Shown here: positions 1 to 5,490 of the stretch, piece after piece
Layout: every line of letters begins with the position of its first letter
How positions within the stretch are numbered: position 1 is the first letter of the stretch
Source: an uncultured Archangium sp.
Lineage (GTDB): Bacteria; Myxococcota; Myxococcia; Myxococcales; Myxococcaceae
Direction: 5' to 3'
NCBI GenBank assembly: GCA_937875615.1
Contig: CALNBU010000145.1
Location: 1-5,490, forward strand
Length of the DNA stretch: 5,490 nucleotides
Notes under the pieces: model-generated
Told to the model about the DNA's origin: nothing
Database searches by the model: none
The model's input: only the letters and a program-made list of their open reading frames with translations
Translations under genes and position numbers: made by a program

Positions 1-1
1 C

Positions 2-1282
2 GCGAAGGAGATGCGGCCGCTGTACGAGGAGCTCGCGGCGCTGTCGAACGAGGGGGCCCGGGAGATCGGCATGGGAGATCTCGGCGTGCTGTGGCGCTCG
101 GCCTACGACATGTCGCCCTCGGCCTTCGAGAAGGAGACCGACCGGCTGTGGGAGCAGGTGAAGCCGCTCTACGATCAGCTCCACTGCTACGTGCGCGCGC
201 GCCTGAGCCGGAAGTTCGGCGCCGACAAGGTGCCTGCGTCCGGCCCCATCCCCGCGCACCTGCTCGGCAACATGTGGGCGCAGGAGTGGGCCAACATCTA
301 CCCGCTGGTGGAGCCCTTCGCCGGTCAGCCCTCGTTGGACGTCACCGCGAAGCTCCGCGCACAGAAGTACGACGAGAAGAAGCTGGTGAAGCTGGGCGAG
401 TCGTTCTTCGTGTCGCTGGGCCTGAGCGAGCTGCCGCCGACCTTCTGGGAGCGCAGCCAGTTCGTCAAACCGAAGGACCGCGACGTGGTGTGCCACGCCA
501 GCGCCTGGGACGTGACCTTCAGCAACGATCTGCGCATCAAGATGTGCATCAAGATCGATGAAGAGGACCTCATCACCGTGCACCACGAGCTGGGGCACAA
601 CTACTACTACGCGTACTACTACACGCAGCCGGTGCTCTTTCAGCAGGGCGCCAACGACGGCTTCCACGAGGCCATCGGCGACGCGCTCACGCTGTCCATC
701 ACTCCGGAGTACCTCAAGTCGCTCTCGTTGATCGATGCGCTCCCGAAGGGAGAGCAGGGGCTCATCAACTTCCAGCTCAAGGACGCGCTCGAGAAGATCG
801 CCTTCCTGCCCTTCGGGCGGATGATCGACCAGTGGCGCTGGGACGTCTTCAGCGGAAAGGTGTCGCCGTCTGACTACAACCAGCACTGGTGGGCGCTGCG
901 GCTCAAGTACCAGGGCGTGGCCCCCGCCGGCGGCCCGCGCGACGAGTCGTTCTTCGACCCCGGCGCGAAGTTCCACATCCCCGCCAACGTGCCCTACATG
1001 CGCTACTTCCTCGCGCGCATCCTCCAGTTCCAGTTCCACCGCGCGCTGTGTCGTGCCGCCGGACACGAGGGGCCGCTCCACACCTGCAGCATCTACGGGA
1101 ACACCGAGGCCGGCGCGAAGCTGAAGGCCATGCTGGCGCTCGGCGCCAGCAAGCCCTGGCCCGACGCCCTCGAGGCGCTCACCGGCGAGCGCGAGATGGA
1201 TGCCACCGCCATCCTCGACTACTTCGCGCCGCTGCGCGCCTGGCTCGAGACGCACAACCAGGGGCAGACCTGCGGCTGGTGA
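2..1282 (+). CDS. M2-family (ACE-like) peptidyl-dipeptidase, 5'-truncated by window
   Basis: Zinc metallopeptidase of the angiotensin-converting-enzyme family (M2), expected to release dipeptides from the C-termini of oligopeptides, probably in the periplasm or outside the cell. Numbering from the Met codon at 11, the zinc site is HELGH at 192-196 with the third ligand Glu220 in GANDGFHEAIGD; the 28-residue spacing equals that of ACE. Also conserved are CHASAW (substrate-binding His/Ala strand of ACE), WWALRLKYQG (the Trp and Arg that bind chloride in ACE), GAKFHIP and PYMRYF (the Lys, His, Arg and Tyr of the ACE active site), and a C-terminus ending in GW. The reading frame is open to the left edge, and homology (RPLYEEL) starts mid-domain, so the ATG at 11 is internal. 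Roughly 150-180 N-terminal residues, including any signal peptide, lie outside. A purine-rich GAAGGAG abuts this ATG with no spacing and is not a usable ribosome site. Family assignment is very secure; the physiological substrate is unknown. Confidence 0.95.
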   Translation, partial: AKEMRPLYEELAALSNEGAREIGMGDLGVLWRSAYDMSPSAFEKETDRLWEQVKPLYDQLHCYVRARLSRKFGADKVPASGPIPAHLLGNMWAQEWANIYPLVEPFAGQPSLDVTAKLRAQKYDEKKLVKLGESFFVSLGLSELPPTFWERSQFVKPKDRDVVCHASAWDVTFSNDLRIKMCIKIDEEDLITVHHELGHNYYYAYYYTQPVLFQQGANDGFHEAIGDALTLSITPEYLKSLSLIDALPKGEQGLINFQLKDALEKIAFLPFGRMIDQWRWDVFSGKVSPSDYNQHWWALRLKYQGVAPAGGPRDESFFDPGAKFHIPANVPYMRYFLARILQFQFHRALCRAAGHEGPLHTCSIYGNTEAGAKLKAMLALGASKPWPDALEALTGEREMDATAILDYFAPLRAWLETHNQGQTCGW

Positions 1283-1286
1283 TGCA

Positions 1287-1308
1287 GTGCGTTATTTCAA
1301 TTCCGCAC
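1287..1308. repeat. Short inverted repeat in AT-rich spacer
   Basis: GTGCG (1287-1291) and CGCAC (1304-1308) form a 5-bp inverted repeat around a 12-base AT-rich centre, starting five bases after the stop codon of the M2 peptidase. It lies in the part of the spacer where a promoter for the cold-shock gene could sit, so an operator is conceivable. The arms are short enough to arise by chance in this GC-rich DNA. I see no convincing -35/-10 pair. Confidence 0.2.
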
Positions 1309-1310
1309 AT

Positions 1311-1326
1311 CTTTCAAAAATGAAAG
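1311..1326 (+). promoter_or_regulatory. Stem-loop 1 in putative cold-shock mRNA leader
   Basis: CTTTCA (1311-1316) and TGAAAG (1321-1326) form a perfect 6-bp inverted repeat around an AAAA loop, in a patch of A/T-rich sequence that stands out from the surrounding coding DNA. It directly abuts a second hairpin. A weak, A/U-rich stem placed upstream of a cold-shock gene is the kind of element that could respond to temperature. It could equally be part of the terminator region of the preceding peptidase gene. The structure is seen directly; the role is inferred. Confidence 0.35.
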
Positions 1327-1358
1327 GCCCCTGTAGACAGGGCTTAGGGCCGTCTTTT
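1326..1358 (+). terminator. Terminator-like nested hairpin followed by TCTTTT
   Basis: GGCCC (1326-1330) can pair with GGGCC (1347-1351), enclosing CTGT/ACAG (1331-1334 with 1337-1340), and is followed at once by a T-rich run (1353-1358). This is a plausible intrinsic terminator for the M2 peptidase gene, whose stop codon lies 43 bases upstream. A competing fold uses G-C-C-C-T-G against CAGGGC (1327-1343, one bulged C, TAGA loop). The pairings with CAGGGC and with GGGCC share the same left arm and are mutually exclusive, so the element could instead be a regulated leader of the cold-shock gene 62 bases further on. The T-run is short for a strong terminator. Confidence 0.4.
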
Positions 1359-1400
1359 ATGAGCCGACTCACCCGCGCCTGCTGGTGGGAGCGGTAACTT

Positions 1401-1406
1401 GAAGGA
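1401..1406 (+). promoter_or_regulatory. Shine-Dalgarno-like GAAGGA before cold-shock gene
   Basis: GAAGGA is the best match to the 16S rRNA 3' end near this gene. It lies 13 bases before the ATG at 1420, longer than the usual 5-9. An in-frame TTG at 1399 cannot be the start because it overlaps this site and would add seven residues absent from cold-shock proteins. Confidence 0.5.
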
Positions 1407-1419
1407 CGAAACAACGCAT

Positions 1420-1623
1420 ATGGCTACTGGTACCGTGAAGTGGTTCAACGACGCGAAGGGCTTTGGCTTCATCACGCAGGATGGTGGCGGGGAGGACGTG
1501 TTCTGCCACCACACTGCCATCACCATGGACGGGTTTCGCACCCTCCAGGAGGGGCAGAAGGTGGAGTTCGATGTGACCCGTGGCCCGAAGGGGCTGCAGG
1601 CGCAGAACGTTCGCGCGGCCTGA
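1420..1623 (+). CDS. cspA: Cold-shock protein, CspA family
   Basis: Single cold-shock domain (OB-fold, five beta strands) that binds single-stranded RNA or DNA and acts as an RNA chaperone in the cytoplasm. The 67-residue length is typical. It starts MATGTVKWFN, as most family members do. RNP1 is KGFGFI at 13-18 and RNP2 is VFCHH at 27-31; later blocks (EGQKVEF, RGPKGLQAQNV) are also canonical. In E. coli CspA the RNP2 reads VFVHF, so a Cys replaces the second Val and a His replaces the last Phe, one of the nucleic-acid-stacking positions. From memory this variant is normal in myxobacterial paralogs. The gene stands alone between hairpins, consistent with its own transcript and an upstream leader of about 100 bases. 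Several csp paralogs per genome are usual, so the symbol is a family label, and whether this copy is cold-induced cannot be told from sequence. Confidence 0.95.
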   Translation: MATGTVKWFNDAKGFGFITQDGGGEDVFCHHTAITMDGFRTLQEGQKVEFDVTRGPKGLQAQNVRAA

Positions 1624-1655
1624 GGCTGCTTCCAGCAAAATAGAAGTGTTCTTCG

Positions 1656-1690
1656 CGACCCGGCTGGGGGGAAAAAGACTGGCCGGGTCG
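1656..1690 (+). terminator. Strong GC hairpin after cold-shock gene
   Basis: CGACCCGGC (1656-1664) and GCCGGGTCG (1682-1690) form a perfect 9-bp stem with a 17-base purine-rich loop, 32 bases after the cold-shock stop codon. Position and strength suit transcription termination or 3'-end protection of the cold-shock mRNA. There is no T-run after it (TCGTGTGT), so it is not a classical intrinsic terminator, and it could partly let transcription through into the peptidase gene that starts 28 bases later. Confidence 0.5.
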
Positions 1691-1704
1691 TCGTGTGTCC
1701 AACG

Positions 1705-1709
1705 AAAGG
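1705..1709 (+). promoter_or_regulatory. Ribosome site deciding the start of the second peptidase
   Basis: AAAGG lies nine bases before the GTG at 1719. The alternative in-frame GTG at 1695 has no comparable site, sits four bases from the end of the 1656-1690 hairpin, and would add the charged stretch SNERRED ahead of the hydrophobic segment. This favours 1719 as the start. Confidence 0.45.
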
Positions 1710-1718
1710 CGCGAAGAC

Positions 1719-3719
1719 GTGTTCCTGCTCTCCCTGGCGTTGGCGGCCGCTCCGATGAACCTGAAGCCACTCGAGGCGGAGCTGGTGAAACAACACGGCG
1801 AGGCGCAGCGCGCGCGCGTCAGCCGGGGCCTGGCGCAGGTAGCCGCGCTGTGGCGGAAGGAAGACGGCGAGCTCGCGCCCTTCGTTCGCGCCTTCTTCAT
1901 CGCCGACGAGGCGACGCTCACTGCGACGCTCGCCCGCTTCGAGGCGCACCTGGAGCAGCTCGACGGGCACCTGCTGGAGATCGGCCGCGCCTGGCGGACG
2001 CCGCAGGAGCTCGAGGTGGGCCCGCTGCTCCCTGTCGACCCGGTGTTCGCCGCGTACGAGCCGGCGGCGCACCTCTCCGATGATCTCTTCACCAACAAGC
2101 TGGCCTTCGTGGCGTTGCTCAACTTCCCGCTCACCACGCTCGACGAGCGCCTCGCGGCGAAGGGGTGGTCGCGCGCCGATTGGGCCGCCGCCCGGCTGAC
2201 CGGCCGCTTCGCCCGGCGCGTGCCGGCGACCGTGCAGCAGGAGATCACCAACGCGCAGACCGCCGCGGATCTCTACATCGCCCAGTACAACCTCTGGATG
2301 CACCACGTGCTGGCCGAAGATGGCCGGCGGCTCTTCCCGGCGGGGAAGCGGCTCATCTCCCACTGGAACCTCCGCGACGAGCTCAAGGCCGGCTACGCCG
2401 ACGCCGAGGGGCTGGCCAGGCAGCGCACCATCGTCCGGGTGATGGAGCGCATCGTGACCCAGCAGATCCCCGCGGCGGTCATCGACAACCCGCGCCTCGA
2501 CTGGAACCCCTTCACCAACGTGGTGACGGTCGCGCCGCCCGAGACGGTGGAGCCAGACGCCCCGGCGCGGGCCGCGAAGCCCGACGGGCGGCCGGAGCCC
2601 GACGTGCGCTACGCCAGGTTGCTGGCCAACTTCCACGCGCAGAAGAAGGCCGACCCCTTCTCGCCCGCGGCCCCCACCGCCATCGAGCGGGCCTTCGCCG
2701 TCGGCGCGGAGATGCCCGAGGCGCGGGTGAAGGCACTGCTGGAGGAGGTGCTGTCGAGCCCGCTGGTTCCCCGGGTGGCGGCCCTGATGGAGCAGCGCCT
2801 GGAGCGGAAGCTGGAGCCGGCCGACCTCTGGTTCAACGGCTTCCTCGCGCGGGGGCCGATTCCCGAGGCGGCGCTCGACGCCCGGGTCCGCGCGAAGTAC
2901 CCCACGGCCGGCGCCTTCGCCAGGGATCTGCCCCGCATCCTGACCGCGCTCGACTTTTCACCGGCGCGGGCGACGTACCTCTCCGAGCGCATCGTCGTCG
3001 ACGCCTCCCGGGGCGCGGGCCACGCCATGCCGGCCGCCCGGCGCGGCGACTTCCCTCACCTGCGCACGCGGGTCGAGAAGGAGGGCATGGACTACAAGGG
3101 CTTCAACATCGCGGTGCACGAGCTGGGGCACAACGTGGAGCAGGTCTTCTCGCTCTACGACGTGGATCGGACGCTGCTCGCCGGCGTACCCAACACCGCC
3201 TTCACCGAGGCCATCGCTTTCGTCTTCCAGGCGAAGGACCTCGAGCTGCTGGGGTTCCCGAAGCCGGGCGCGGAGGCGGAGCGCCTGCGGGTGCTCAACG
3301 ACTTCTGGCAGACGTGGGAGATCGCGGCGGTGGCGCTGGTGGACCTCGAGGTCTGGCACTGGCTGTACGCGCACCCGAAGGCCACGCCGGCGCAGCTCAA
3401 GAAGGCGGTGGTGGAGACAGCCTCTCGCATCTGGAACCGCTACTGCGCGGGCGTGCTGGGCGGGCGGGACACGCCGCTGCTCGGCATCTATTCGCACATG
3501 GTGAGCTACCCGCTCTACCTCTTCAACTACCCGCTGGGTCACCTCATCGCCTTCCAGCTCGAGGCGCAGGTGGCGCAGCGCGGTCAGGTGGGGCCGGAGG
3601 TGGAGCGCTTCTCGAAGTTCGGTCTGGTGACGCCCGACGCGTGGATGATGAACGCCACGGGGGCGCCGGTGTCGGCGGCCCCGCTGCTGCGCGCGACCGA
3701 GGCCGCGTTGGCGCGCTGA
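1719..3719 (+). CDS. Putative exported zinc metallopeptidase (gluzincin, M3/M32-like)
   Basis: With the GTG start at 1719 the protein has 666 residues. Residues 2-12 (FLLSLALAAAP) form a short hydrophobic segment that could be a signal peptide, although it lacks a basic n-region; an upstream GTG at 1695 would add eight residues. A helical N-terminal region follows, with the blocks HWNLRDEL at 215-222 and DWNPFTN from 261, then a Pro/Ala-rich linker at about 268-290. The catalytic part has HELGH at 467-471 and a likely third zinc ligand Glu497 in TAFTEAIAF, a gluzincin arrangement. Near the C-terminus, YSHMVSYPLYLFNYPLGHLIAF (591-612) resembles the Tyr/His-rich substrate-binding helix of M3 oligopeptidases such as PepF and of M32 carboxypeptidases. 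It should cleave peptides, probably in the periplasm. It is not homologous in any obvious way to the M2 enzyme upstream beyond the zinc motif. Peptidase class is confident, exact family and substrate are not. Confidence 0.85.
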   Translation: MFLLSLALAAAPMNLKPLEAELVKQHGEAQRARVSRGLAQVAALWRKEDGELAPFVRAFFIADEATLTATLARFEAHLEQLDGHLLEIGRAWRTPQELEVGPLLPVDPVFAAYEPAAHLSDDLFTNKLAFVALLNFPLTTLDERLAAKGWSRADWAAARLTGRFARRVPATVQQEITNAQTAADLYIAQYNLWMHHVLAEDGRRLFPAGKRLISHWNLRDELKAGYADAEGLARQRTIVRVMERIVTQQIPAAVIDNPRLDWNPFTNVVTVAPPETVEPDAPARAAKPDGRPEPDVRYARLLANFHAQKKADPFSPAAPTAIERAFAVGAEMPEARVKALLEEVLSSPLVPRVAALMEQRLERKLEPADLWFNGFLARGPIPEAALDARVRAKYPTAGAFARDLPRILTALDFSPARATYLSERIVVDASRGAGHAMPAARRGDFPHLRTRVEKEGMDYKGFNIAVHELGHNVEQVFSLYDVDRTLLAGVPNTAFTEAIAFVFQAKDLELLGFPKPGAEAERLRVLNDFWQTWEIAAVALVDLEVWHWLYAHPKATPAQLKKAVVETASRIWNRYCAGVLGGRDTPLLGIYSHMVSYPLYLFNYPLGHLIAFQLEAQVAQRGQVGPEVERFSKFGLVTPDAWMMNATGAPVSAAPLLRATEAALAR

Positions 3720-3772
3720 GTTTCGCTGCGGGCGTCGAAACGTCGGGGCGTTCGGCTGGCGGGTGACGACGT
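3720..3772. terminator. Inverted repeats between convergent genes
   Basis: The 64-base gap between two convergent stop codons contains GTTTCG (3720-3725) against CGAAAC (3736-3741), a perfect 6-bp stem with a 10-base loop. Slightly overlapping it is ACGTCG (3740-3745) against CGACGT (3767-3772), with a 21-base loop. Either could help end transcription from both sides. Neither has a T-run on either strand and the stems are modest, so this is a position-based suggestion. Confidence 0.3.
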
Positions 3773-3783
3773 GCGGCGGCTGC

Positions 3784-4470
3784 TCAGGGGCAGGCCACCA
3801 GCGCCCCGTCGGCGTTCCAGCACTCGATGACCCCGGCGCCCTCGGAGCGTCCACCGGCGCTGGTCCAGGTGGCGGTGACGTCGCCGAAGACCAGCGTGGT
3901 GCCGGCGTCGGAGCGGGCGTGCGCATACGCCGACGCGAAGCGGCTGGTGCCGGTGAGGAGGAGGTCTGCCCCGGCGGCGCTCCAGTCGATGCGCACCGCC
4001 TCCAGGGTCTTGAGATCATCGGCCACCGCCACCGTGTTGCGGAAGGCCGCCACCGGCGCGCTCAGGGTGCCGCGGCGCTCCAGGGGGAGGCTGGAGGCGT
4101 CGACGATGTCCACCCAGGCGCCCGAGGGCGGGCGCGCCTCCACGTTCCAGTCGAAGCGATCTCCGTCGGCGCGCTGGACCCGAAGACGAATCTCCCGGGT
4201 GGCGACCTCGGCGTCGGTGTACGGCCCCCAGATGCGGGTCTCTCCCTCACGGGAGGTGGGCGCGATGTCGCGCGCCTGCTCCGACATGGCGAAGAAGGTG
4301 TTGATGAGGAAGTTGAAGTCGCCGGCTGCCGCGGCGGCGCGGTGGGTGCCGGGCGGCGCGGTCACCCGCAGCTCGGCGCGGCGGGGCAGGGCGTCGAAGT
4401 AGGGGAGATCTTCTTCGGACCAGGTTCCGCCACACGCGCACAGCATCATCAACGAGAGGACACGCCGCAT
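3784..4470 (-). CDS. Predicted lipoprotein of unknown function
   Basis: A 228-residue protein that I do not recognise. It begins MRRVLSLMMLCACGG: two arginines, a short hydrophobic core, and a lipobox-like L-C-A-C with the modified cysteine expected at residue 13. The mature protein would then be a lipid-anchored envelope protein of about 216 residues. The rest is soluble-looking and probably beta-rich, with no membrane segment and no catalytic motif I can identify. Two cysteines near the C-terminus (217 and 227) could form a disulfide. The ATG lies three bases after the stop of the upstream caspase-like/beta-barrel gene, with only a weak ribosome site (GGTGA) in the tail of that gene, so translation is probably coupled to it. 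This spacing suggests a shared operon and perhaps a shared envelope complex. Coding assignment is good; function is unknown. Confidence 0.8.
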   Translation of the reverse strand: MRRVLSLMMLCACGGTWSEEDLPYFDALPRRAELRVTAPPGTHRAAAAAGDFNFLINTFFAMSEQARDIAPTSREGETRIWGPYTDAEVATREIRLRVQRADGDRFDWNVEARPPSGAWVDIVDASSLPLERRGTLSAPVAAFRNTVAVADDLKTLEAVRIDWSAAGADLLLTGTSRFASAYAHARSDAGTTLVFGDVTATWTSAGGRSEGAGVIECWNADGALVACP

Positions 4471-4473
4471 GGG

Positions 4474-5490
4474 TCACCGGAACTCGTAGTTGAGGGAGAG
4501 GAAGAACTCCGCCATGCCCGTGGGCCGCACCGCATCGACGTCGTAGTGGAGGTACTTGATGCGGGCGGTGGCCAGCGCAGAGAAGTTGCTGATGAGGCGC
4601 ACCTTGAGGCCGCCCACCACGCCCGGTGAGATGGTGCTGAAGAGCTGCTCTGGCCGGAGCCCGTCGTCGAAGGTGCGGGTGAAGAGCTCGAAGCTGACGT
4701 GCGCGCCGACGAAGGGGATCCACCGGCCGTCGGGGAAGAACTCGTAGAAGAGCGACGCGCCGAAGGTGACGCGAGAAGAGGCCCAGCCCAGCTCGCCCAG
4801 CGTCGGCACCGGCGAGGCGCCGGTGGCCCAGCCATAGGCGCCGTCGACGCCCACCGAGATGCCCGGGTAGAACACGTTGTGCAGGGTGATCTGTCCGCCC
4901 ACCAGGGGCGCGTGGGGGAAGACGCCGAAGGACGCCTGGTAGCCGCCCAACACCGAGACGCTCCAGTGGCGCTTGAAGGTGTCGGTGGTCTTCACGCCGG
5001 TGACGGGGTCCGCGCTGAAGGGCGCGTTGTCGAGGCGTGACTCGTCGAGGCTCGACACCTCGCCGCTGGAAACCTTGACCTCGCCGACCCGCAGTCGATC
5101 GGGCGGCAAGGCGAGGAAGCGCGCGCCGGCCTCCTTCATCACCTCGGCGTACACCGCGCCCCGTCCGTCGATGACGTAGTACGGCCCCTCGGGCGCCGCG
5201 GCGGGCAGCAGCAGCCCCTCGCCGCGCGCCGCGAGGTCGCTGAGCACCGGCCCGGGCGGCTCGGCGGGGATCTCCGGCACGTCGCTGGCGGCCGGCGCCA
5301 ACGGCACCATCTTCGCGGTGCGCGCCACGCTCCAGCGCACCGCCTCGGACCAGCTCACCCGGCCGTCGCCGTCTGCATCGGCGGCGCCGAGCAGCGCGGT
5401 GGTCAGGTGGTAGCCGAAGTAGCTGCCCGCCACGATGTCCGACTCCTTCATGCGCGCGTTGGCGAAGCGGGCGGTCACCCGGAGGCCCGC
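4474..5490 (-). CDS. Caspase-like protein with C-terminal outer-membrane beta-barrel, 5'-truncated by window
   Basis: The frame runs open through the right edge, so the N-terminus is missing; a GTG at 5478 is in frame but probably internal. Numbering from it, residues 10-58 (KESDIVAGSYFGYHLTTALL onward) resemble the last helix of bacterial caspase-family (C14-like) domains, where S-Y/F-F-x-x-H-L-x-x-x-L-x-G-A-A-D precedes an Asp-rich loop. That loop, DADGDGRVSWSE at 34-45, is a complete EF-hand calcium-binding loop (Asp at 1, 3 and 5, Gly6, Glu12). A Pro/Ala linker (59-77) leads to a small beta domain (86-148). Residues 171-334 alternate polar and hydrophobic/aromatic residues in about eight strands and end LNYEFR, as in small outer-membrane beta-barrels, though the last residue is Arg rather than Phe. 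The catalytic His and Cys would lie outside the window. The barrel and the calcium loop are visible; the caspase label is from family resemblance and is less certain. The gene is followed three bases on by a lipoprotein gene. Confidence 0.8.
   Translation of the reverse strand, partial: AGLRVTARFANARMKESDIVAGSYFGYHLTTALLGAADADGDGRVSWSEAVRWSVARTAKMVPLAPAASDVPEIPAEPPGPVLSDLAARGEGLLLPAAAPEGPYYVIDGRGAVYAEVMKEAGARFLALPPDRLRVGEVKVSSGEVSSLDESRLDNAPFSADPVTGVKTTDTFKRHWSVSVLGGYQASFGVFPHAPLVGGQITLHNVFYPGISVGVDGAYGWATGASPVPTLGELGWASSRVTFGASLFYEFFPDGRWIPFVGAHVSFELFTRTFDDGLRPEQLFSTISPGVVGGLKVRLISNFSALATARIKYLHYDVDAVRPTGMAEFFLSLNYEFR

Noticed and set aside
11..13. ATG at 11 as a true start of the M2 peptidase
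   Set aside because: Homology to ACE continues through this point, the frame is open to the window edge, and a full enzyme needs about 150-180 more residues.
602..625. Clustered TAC codons (NYYYAYYYT) after the zinc motif of the M2 peptidase
   Set aside because: It looks like a small trinucleotide repeat, but aromatic residues are common at this place in the family and the frame is intact on both sides.
1399..1419. TTG start giving a seven-residue longer cold-shock protein
   Set aside because: The extension is absent from the family and its codons overlap the only ribosome-site-like sequence; ATG at 1420 gives the canonical MATGTVKWFN.
1344..2636. Long minus-strand open frame (430 codons) opposite csp and the second peptidase
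   Set aside because: It is Arg/Gly/Pro-rich low-complexity translation, typical of shadows in GC-rich DNA, and it runs antisense to two genes with clear family motifs.
2165..3766. Long plus-strand frame (533 codons) inside the second peptidase
   Set aside because: Composition is Ala/Arg/Gly repeats without domain logic; the overlapping frame carries the HELGH zinc site.
2958..4019. Minus-strand frame spanning the peptidase 3' end and the lipoprotein gene
   Set aside because: Arg/His/Pro-rich shadow that crosses two real genes and the convergent gap.
3763..4629. Plus-strand frame opposite the lipoprotein gene
   Set aside because: Gly/Arg/Val-rich shadow; the minus strand encodes a lipobox protein with sensible composition and operon spacing.

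Overview
The window is high-GC DNA (G/C at almost every third codon position) with compact genes. It most resembles a myxobacterium (Myxococcota). The cold-shock protein is nearly identical, from memory, to Myxococcus/Stigmatella CspA-type proteins, including the unusual VFCHH form of RNP2. A lipoprotein with a very short signal and a caspase-like protein ending in a beta-barrel also fit that group. No taxon can be proven without a search.

Layout. The plus strand carries three genes in a row. Bases 1-1282 hold the C-terminal two thirds of an M2-family (angiotensin-converting-enzyme-like) zinc dipeptidyl carboxypeptidase, cut by the left edge. Bases 1283-1419 are an unusually AT-rich intergenic stretch with two abutting hairpins and a terminator-like structure. 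Bases 1420-1623 encode a 67-residue cold-shock protein, followed by a strong 9-bp GC hairpin (1656-1690). Bases 1719-3719 encode a second, unrelated zinc metallopeptidase (HELGH motif, M3/M32-like gluzincin layout) with a probable export signal. A 64-base gap with small inverted repeats (3720-3783) separates it from a convergent minus-strand pair. That pair is a gene running in from beyond the right edge (5490 to 4474) and a small lipoprotein gene (4470 to 3784) three bases downstream, so they are probably co-transcribed.

How they fit together. The visible part of the right-hand gene looks like the end of a caspase-family (C14-like) domain, an EF-hand-type calcium loop, a small beta domain and then an outer-membrane-style beta-barrel. 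The lipoprotein behind it would be its natural envelope partner. The two metallopeptidases are probably independent degradative enzymes and share no obvious pathway with the cold-shock gene, which seems to have its own leader and hairpin boundaries. The most unusual items are the caspase-like/beta-barrel fusion with its lipoprotein partner and the structured leader upstream of the cold-shock gene. No mobile elements, CRISPR arrays, tRNAs or rRNAs were seen.
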